This document shows positions 5,377 through 9,306 of a stretch of 9,306 nt of DNA, in pieces. The notes below the pieces were generated by a model, which had not been told where the DNA came from, did no database searches, and was given only the letters and a program-made list of their open reading frames with translations. The stretch covers positions 1 to 9,306 of the forward strand of contig VBQB01000188.1 of the NCBI GenBank assembly GCA_005887855.1, given 5' to 3'. Position numbers and translations under genes: made by a program. The first letter of the stretch is position 1; every line of letters begins with the position of its first letter. This DNA comes from Verrucomicrobiota bacterium. Its GTDB lineage: Bacteria; Verrucomicrobiota; Verrucomicrobiae; Chthoniobacterales; UBA10450.

Positions 5377-7407
5377 ATGCAGCACAGACCAGTCGGCACG
5401 GTAACTTTTCTGTTCACCGATATGGAAGGGTCGAGCAGGGCGTGGGATTCGTATCCGTCTGAAACGCGCGCTGCGCTGCAGCGGCATGATGAGATCGTGG
5501 CGCGAGAAGTCGAAGCTCATAACGGCGCGATTATTCTGGAGCGCGGCGAAGGCGATAGTGTGTTCGCGGTTTTTACGCGTGGGAGCGACGCTGTGGCCGC
5601 GGCCTTCGAGCTTCAACGCGCATTTCAAAAAGAACCATGGCCAACTCATGTCCCAGTTCGTGTCCGCATGGCGATTCATACCGGCGAAGCGGGCGCTGAT
5701 TATCGTGGTCCGCACGTGAATCGCACCGCGCGCATCCGAGCCATCGGGCACGGCGAGCAGATTCTTGTTTCAGGTGTCACGGCTGGGATCGTCCGCGGAA
5801 CGCTCCCCGAAAATGCGGCGCTTATCGATCTGGGTCAACATCGGCTCCGAGATGTCGCCGAGACCGAACACGTGTTTCAATTGAGGCATCCAGAGCTTCG
5901 AGAAGAATTCCCACCGCTCAAATCGCTCAGTAATTTCCGTCAGAACCTGCCGGTTCAACTGACGTCGTTTATCGGACGAGAACGCGAACGAGAAACGGTT
6001 CGCTCCCTCATCAACGATCATCGCGTTGTGACATTGATCGGCTCAGGCGGTTGCGGAAAGACGCGGCTCGCAATTCAGGTCGGAGCGGACTTGCTCGAGC
6101 AATTTCCGGATGGCGTGCGTTTTGTAGATCTCGCGCCGCTCAGCGATCCGTCACTCGTTCTCGATGGCATCGCCACGGCGGTGGAGGTCAAACTTAAGCA
6201 GGGGGATGCCAAGGATGATGCGTTGGTTCGAAGACTCGAGGGCACGAAGACGCTGATCATCCTGGACAACTGCGAACATCTCGTGCGGGCATGCGCCGAA
6301 GCCGTGTCAGTCTTGCTTCGAACGGGCGAGCATGTGCGCGTGCTTGCTACAAGCCGCGAACCGCTTGGTCTGCCGGGCGAAAGTACGTGGCGTGTGCCGT
6401 CGCTCTCGCTGCCTGATGGAACGGAAAGTGTGGAAGAGGCTAGCGCGTGCGAGGCGATCCAGCTCTTTGTCGATAGAGCAGCCGCAGCACGGGAAGGATT
6501 TGCGCTCAGCGCAGGAAATGCCCAAACGATCGTCGATATCTGTTGCACGCTCGAAGGCGTGCCGCTTGCAATCGAGCTGGGCGCGGCGCGTATGAAGGCG
6601 TTAAGCCCGCGCGAAATTCGGGACCGTTTATCCGATCGATTTCGGCTTTTGACCGGAGGCCGCGGACGCCATCAAACGCTGCGATCGGCGATCGACTGGA
6701 GCTACGATCTGCTTTCTGAGCAAGAACGCGGATTGTTCCGGCGGCTGTCGGTTTTCGCCGGCAGCTTTGAGCTGGCTGCAGTCGAAGCGATCTGGCCAGA
6801 GAGCGATCCTCTGGATCGTATTGAGCAACTCGTGGACAAGTCGTTGGTGACAGTCGAACAGCTTGACGACGATAAGTTGCGGTATCGGTTGCTCGAAACT
6901 TTGCGGCAGTACGGCGTCGAGCGGCTCGTCGAAGCGGGTGAGGAAGAAGATGCCAGCGAGCGACACTTTGGCCATTATCTTGCCGTTGCTGAGCGCGCCT
7001 ACCAACAGCGAATCGAAGACGAGGCAGCTTCACTCGCCGCGCTCGAAGCTGATCACGATGATTTCCGTGTGGCATTACAGTGGGCACGTTCGCGTCCACG
7101 GGATCTTCTTCGGCTTGCATCGGCGCTCGGTTGGTTCTGGCACTTGCGCTCCCATTATCGCGAAGGAAGAGCGTGGTTGGAGCAAGCACTGGCAGCGAAT
7201 CCCACGGGCCGATCACGCGAAAAGGCGCGGGCTCTCTGGGCGTTGAGTATGATTCTCCAGCGGCTGGTCGCAATACACCAAGAACGACTACGTCGCAGCG
7301 CTTCGTTCGATGGAGGAGTGCGTCGATCTTTATCGCGAGTTGGGTTCGGAAAAACTCGTAACGCGCGGCCGCGTAGCCGTTGGTCAGATGTTGGCGGCGC
7401 TGGGTGA
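5377..7407 (+). CDS. Class III nucleotide cyclase-STAND ATPase-TPR protein, N-terminal part before frameshift
   Basis: This is a multidomain signalling protein. Residues 5-170 form a class III adenylate/guanylate cyclase domain: FTDMEGSS carries metal-binding D15, GEGDSVFAVF carries D60, and GPHVNRTAR carries the transition-state pair N115 and R119. Residues 195-420 form a STAND/NB-ARC-like ATPase: Walker A GSGGCGKT (222-229), Walker B LIILD (293-297) followed by NCEH, TSREPL (325-330) and GVPLAIEL (394-401). A winged-helix-type segment follows (RHQTLRSAIDWSYDLL, about 431-446), then helical TPR-like repeats from about 530. Such proteins are thought to bind ligand through the repeats, hydrolyse ATP to switch state and control the output domain. 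The substrate-specifying positions are unusual (R56, H113), so the nucleotide product is uncertain. Real homology ends near residue 625 (base 7251); beyond it the frame is wrong. No Shine-Dalgarno precedes the start. Confidence 0.9.
   Translation: MQHRPVGTVTFLFTDMEGSSRAWDSYPSETRAALQRHDEIVAREVEAHNGAIILERGEGDSVFAVFTRGSDAVAAAFELQRAFQKEPWPTHVPVRVRMAIHTGEAGADYRGPHVNRTARIRAIGHGEQILVSGVTAGIVRGTLPENAALIDLGQHRLRDVAETEHVFQLRHPELREEFPPLKSLSNFRQNLPVQLTSFIGRERERETVRSLINDHRVVTLIGSGGCGKTRLAIQVGADLLEQFPDGVRFVDLAPLSDPSLVLDGIATAVEVKLKQGDAKDDALVRRLEGTKTLIILDNCEHLVRACAEAVSVLLRTGEHVRVLATSREPLGLPGESTWRVPSLSLPDGTESVEEASACEAIQLFVDRAAAAREGFALSAGNAQTIVDICCTLEGVPLAIELGAARMKALSPREIRDRLSDRFRLLTGGRGRHQTLRSAIDWSYDLLSEQERGLFRRLSVFAGSFELAAVEAIWPESDPLDRIEQLVDKSLVTVEQLDDDKLRYRLLETLRQYGVERLVEAGEEEDASERHFGHYLAVAERAYQQRIEDEAASLAALEADHDDFRVALQWARSRPRDLLRLASALGWFWHLRSHYREGRAWLEQALAANPTGRSREKARALWALSMILQRLVAIHQERLRRSASFDGGVRRSLSRVGFGKTRNARPRSRWSDVGGAG
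7246..7256 (+). other. Probable frameshift site inside the cyclase-STAND-TPR gene
   Basis: Family-like sequence (KARALWALSM) runs in the first frame to 7251, and family-like sequence (FSSGWSQYTKNDYVAALRSM) resumes in the +1 frame at 7253. A single extra base near 7252, or two missing bases, explains the break. Joined, the product is about 835 residues ending at 7885. No homopolymer run sits at the site. Confidence 0.7.
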
Positions 7408-7885
7408 CGTTGAGCGCACCGAAACGTTGGCCCGTAAAACGCTGGCGGAAGGTCGTACCCAAGGCGAACCCAAAATCATACATTACTCACTACATTATCT
7501 GGCTGATTGCGAACTGTGGCGCGGAGATCCGCAAAAGGCAGTTTCTCTCTACGCAAACAGTCTACGCGCGGCTCTCGATTATGGAAACGAAATGGAAGCC
7601 GCATGCGAAATGCAAGGGATTGCCATGGCTCTCGCCGGCTCGGGACGTGAGGAGGAGGGGCTTCGCTTGTACGGTGCGACTTGCGCACAATTGGAGCGGC
7701 TTCAAACAACCATGCTCGATGAAATCGCCTTTTGGGTTAACTTCAAAGAGCAATATCTCGAGCCAGCGCGAAAACGAATCGGCGCCGCCGCTGCGAAGAA
7801 AGCTCACGAGGAAGGTTGTGCCATGGATTGGCAAGATGCGCTGGCATTCGCTGCTGCCGCCGAAGGTGTAGCGGGAGTCGAATGA
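7310..7885 (+). CDS. C-terminal TPR part of the cyclase-STAND protein, displaced by frameshift
   Basis: This frame continues the TPR superhelix of the upstream gene and is not an independent protein. Recognisable repeats include SMEECVDLYRELGSEK, then ARKTLAEGR, then YSLHYLADCELWRGDPQKAV, each a helix pair with small residues at TPR positions. The end, ARKRIGAAAAKKAHEEGCAMDWQDALAFA, matches the usual C-terminus of this ATPase family, where an acidic or small helix is followed by a final 'WxDAL' or 'LEEAV' helix. In-frame homology begins at 7253, before the first ATG at 7310. The stop codon overlaps the amrS start (ATGA at 7882-7885), so an intact gene would be translationally coupled to amrS. 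If the frameshift is real, the protein loses its last 210 residues and probably its sensor function. Confidence 0.75.
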   Translation: MEECVDLYRELGSEKLVTRGRVAVGQMLAALGDVERTETLARKTLAEGRTQGEPKIIHYSLHYLADCELWRGDPQKAVSLYANSLRAALDYGNEMEAACEMQGIAMALAGSGREEEGLRLYGATCAQLERLQTTMLDEIAFWVNFKEQYLEPARKRIGAAAAKKAHEEGCAMDWQDALAFAAAAEGVAGVE

Positions 7886-8979
7886 TGCAAACGCTGGCGC
7901 AATCCGATTATCCGGGGCGCTGGTGGACGATGCTGCCGGACGGGCGTATCGAGTGCCGGCTTTGTCCACGATTTTGCAAACTGAATGACGGGCAGCGTGG
8001 GTTCTGTTTCGTTAGGCAGCGTGCGGGCGATCGAATGGTGCTGACGACTTATGGCCGGAGCAGCGGGTTTTGCATCGATCCCATTGAAAAGAAACCGCTG
8101 AATCATTTCTTGCCGGGAACAAGCGTGCTCTCGTTCGGCACGGCGGGATGCAATCTCGGCTGCCGGTTTTGCCAGAACTGGGACATCTCCAAAGCGCGCG
8201 AGTGGGACAAGCTCGCCGACGCCGCGTCGCCGGAGCAAATCGCGCTCGCTGCGCAGCGGCTCGGATGCAGATCGGTTGCGTTTACTTATAATGATCCGGT
8301 GATTTTCGCCGAGTACGCGATCGATGTGGCGCAGGCGTGCCGCGAGCACGGGATCAAAGCGGTCGCGGTAACAGCCGGCTACATCACAGATGAGGCGCGA
8401 CCCGATTTTTACCGGCACATGGACGCGGCGAATGTCGACCTTAAAGCGTTCACCGACTCGTTTTATCATAGGGTTTGTTTCGCCCAGCTCGAGCCGGTGC
8501 TCGATACGCTGAAATATCTCCGGCACGAAACGAACGTTTGGTTCGAAGTCACCACGCTGCTGATTCCAGGCGAGAACGACAGCGACGCGGCGCTCCATCG
8601 CGCGGCCGAGTGGTTCGCGGAAAATCTCGGGCCGGATGTGCCGTGGCATTTCACGGCGTTCCATCCCGATTTCAAAATGCTCGACAAACCTCATACACCA
8701 TCTGCGACGCTTATCCGCGCCCGCGAGATCGCGCGCACAAAAGGGCTGTACTACGTTTACACGGGCAACGTCCACGACATCGACGGTGGCAGCACGTGGT
8801 GCCCCGGTTGCGGCGAACTTCTCATCGTGCGCGACTGGTACGAGCTTGGCGAATGGAATCTCGAAGACGGCAGATGTCGATTTTGCGGTTACCAAATCGC
8901 CGGGCGGTTTGAAAATCACGCAGGCGCATGGGGCGCGCGGCGTCTGCCGGTTAAGTTAGCGGGAGTCACTGGAAAATAG
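7882..8979 (+). CDS. amrS: AmmeMemoRadiSam-system radical SAM enzyme
   Basis: The 365-residue protein has the radical SAM cluster motif CNLGCRFC (C90, C94, C97), which binds a 4Fe-4S cluster that cleaves S-adenosylmethionine. An N-terminal cysteine group (C25, C28, C32, C42; ECRLCPRFCKL and GFCF) and a C-terminal zinc-ribbon-like pair (CPGC at 307-310 and CRFC at 332-335) flank the barrel. GTAGCNLGCRFCQNW, FTYNDPVIF, DLKAF and YVYTGNVHD are typical of AmrS. AmrS is named for its genome association with AMMECR1- and MEMO-domain proteins; its substrate is not established to my knowledge. Neither partner is in this window. The start at 7882 (or the next ATG, 7885) follows GGGAG at 7873-7877 and overlaps the upstream TGA, which points to an operon with the cyclase-STAND gene. 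Confidence 0.93.
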   Translation: MMQTLAQSDYPGRWWTMLPDGRIECRLCPRFCKLNDGQRGFCFVRQRAGDRMVLTTYGRSSGFCIDPIEKKPLNHFLPGTSVLSFGTAGCNLGCRFCQNWDISKAREWDKLADAASPEQIALAAQRLGCRSVAFTYNDPVIFAEYAIDVAQACREHGIKAVAVTAGYITDEARPDFYRHMDAANVDLKAFTDSFYHRVCFAQLEPVLDTLKYLRHETNVWFEVTTLLIPGENDSDAALHRAAEWFAENLGPDVPWHFTAFHPDFKMLDKPHTPSATLIRAREIARTKGLYYVYTGNVHDIDGGSTWCPGCGELLIVRDWYELGEWNLEDGRCRFCGYQIAGRFENHAGAWGARRLPVKLAGVTGK

Positions 8980-9067
8980 GCTTGGAGCCTGTGTGCTCAG
9001 CGGACATGTTGTCTGCTGCGCACGTGCAGCGGAGTGGAACTCCGCTGGCCGCACAGACTGGAAGTCT
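8978..9067. repeat. Four tandem triloop hairpins filling the convergent gap, REP/BIME-like element
   Basis: Four hairpins follow one another. H1 pairs AGGCT (8978-8982) with AGCCT (8986-8990), loop TGG. H2 pairs CAGCGGACA (8998-9006) with TGTCTGCTG (9010-9018), one G-T wobble, loop TGT. H3 pairs CAGCGGAGT (9027-9035) with ACTCCGCTG (9039-9047), loop GGA. H4 pairs AGACT (9055-9059) with AGTCT (9063-9067), loop GGA. Element and spacer lengths are 13-7-21-8-21-7-13, symmetric about the GCACGTGC palindrome (9020-9027). H2 and H3 share the CAGCGGA start, and their differing inner bases still pair. An alternative fold pairs GTCTG and TGCG (9011-9020) with CGCA and CAGAC (9050-9058) around H3. The array runs from inside the amrS stop codon to inside the acyltransferase stop codon, as repetitive extragenic palindromes often do, and may end or stabilise both transcripts. 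Confidence 0.7.
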
Positions 9068-9306
9068 ATGTTCCGTGCGCTGTTTTCTTCGCTGAGATGA
9101 GTTTGTTTACGAGCGCGTTAGTCGCTCTTTCCAAAAGCATTCCCCATGCGCTGAGCACGGCCAGCGTTGCGGCCGCGATCAACAGAAACATCCAGATCGG
9201 TTGCTCGCGAATGCGAAGCCCCAGCCAGATGACATAGGGTTGATGAATGAGATATAGGCCGTACGAATAGACCCCCACGAGGCCGAACAGTTTCGCCGGT
9301 CCTTGG
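9066..9306 (-). CDS. Acyltransferase-3 family membrane protein, C-terminal fragment
   Basis: The frame is open to the window edge and gives the last 79 residues of a larger membrane protein. It begins QGPAKLFGLVGVYSYGLYLIHQPYVIWLG; the YSYGLYLIHQP motif is characteristic of the penultimate helix of acyltransferase-3 (OafA/NolL/YrhL-like) proteins. One more hydrophobic helix follows (IWMFLLIAAATLAVLSAWGML), then a basic tail (NKLISAKKTAHGT). These inner-membrane enzymes transfer acyl groups, often acetyl, to sugars of lipopolysaccharide, exopolysaccharide or peptidoglycan. The target cannot be told from this fragment. The gene converges on amrS. Confidence 0.85.
   Translation of the reverse strand, partial: QGPAKLFGLVGVYSYGLYLIHQPYVIWLGLRIREQPIWMFLLIAAATLAVLSAWGMLLERATNALVNKLISAKKTAHGT

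Noticed and set aside
6506..7483. A 325-residue minus-strand open frame within the cyclase-STAND gene
   Set aside because: The Arg-rich product has no domain-like pattern and overlaps strong ATPase and TPR coding sequence.
7804..8919. A 371-residue open frame on the minus strand opposite amrS
   Set aside because: It lies antisense to a gene with clear catalytic motifs, and its Arg/Pro/Ala-rich product has no family signature; it is a composition shadow.
8978..9067. CRISPR repeats or a tRNA-like structure in the palindromic gap
   Set aside because: There are no equal-length repeats with unique spacers and no cloverleaf or CCA end; only nested inverted repeats are present.

Overview
The window reads as chromosomal DNA from a free-living, probably Gram-negative, soil or freshwater bacterium. 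It is moderately GC-rich, Shine-Dalgarno motifs are weak or absent before most genes, and a lipoprotein signal and membrane-anchored periplasmic-type proteins are encoded. The gene mix (AmrS-type radical SAM enzyme, a cyclase-STAND ATPase-TPR signalling protein, acyltransferase-3, cupin and ABM-fold proteins) and a palindrome cluster after amrS would fit a soil verrucomicrobium or acidobacterium. That placement is inference. No rRNA, tRNA, CRISPR array, insertion sequence or phage gene was seen.

Layout. 1-1227: the tail of a GNAT acetyltransferase, then a membrane-anchored metallo-beta-lactamase-fold hydrolase. 1260-1697 (minus): a one-domain cupin. 1945-3353: three small genes of unknown function, namely a multi-pass membrane protein broken by a one-base frameshift, a coiled-coil lipoprotein and an all-helical soluble protein. 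The last two overlap by 4 bases. 3481-4146: a polytopic membrane protein resembling the YdjM/DUF457 metal-dependent hydrolase group. 4174-4497 (minus): an ABM-like ferredoxin-fold protein, divergent from a beta-propeller-like protein at 4617-5270. 5377-7885: a large class III nucleotide cyclase-STAND ATPase-TPR protein, split by a frameshift near 7252. It is translationally coupled (ATGA) to amrS at 7882-8979. 9066-9306 (minus): the C-terminal end of an acyltransferase-3 membrane protein.

Non-coding structure. The convergent gap between amrS and the acyltransferase (8978-9067) is filled by four back-to-back hairpins, each with a 3-base loop, in a symmetric 13-7-21-8-21-7-13 layout. This is the most striking signal no gene explains. 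A perfect 15-base dyad (4503-4517) lies 5 bases upstream of the ABM-like gene, and a promoter-like site (5341-5369) would start transcription almost exactly at the cyclase-STAND start codon.

How the genes fit together. Most are single-gene housekeeping or accessory units. The two convincing functional groups are the membrane protein/lipoprotein/helical protein cluster, which may be an envelope-associated system of unknown role, and the cyclase-STAND/amrS operon, which joins a signalling protein to a putative protein- or cofactor-modifying radical SAM enzyme.
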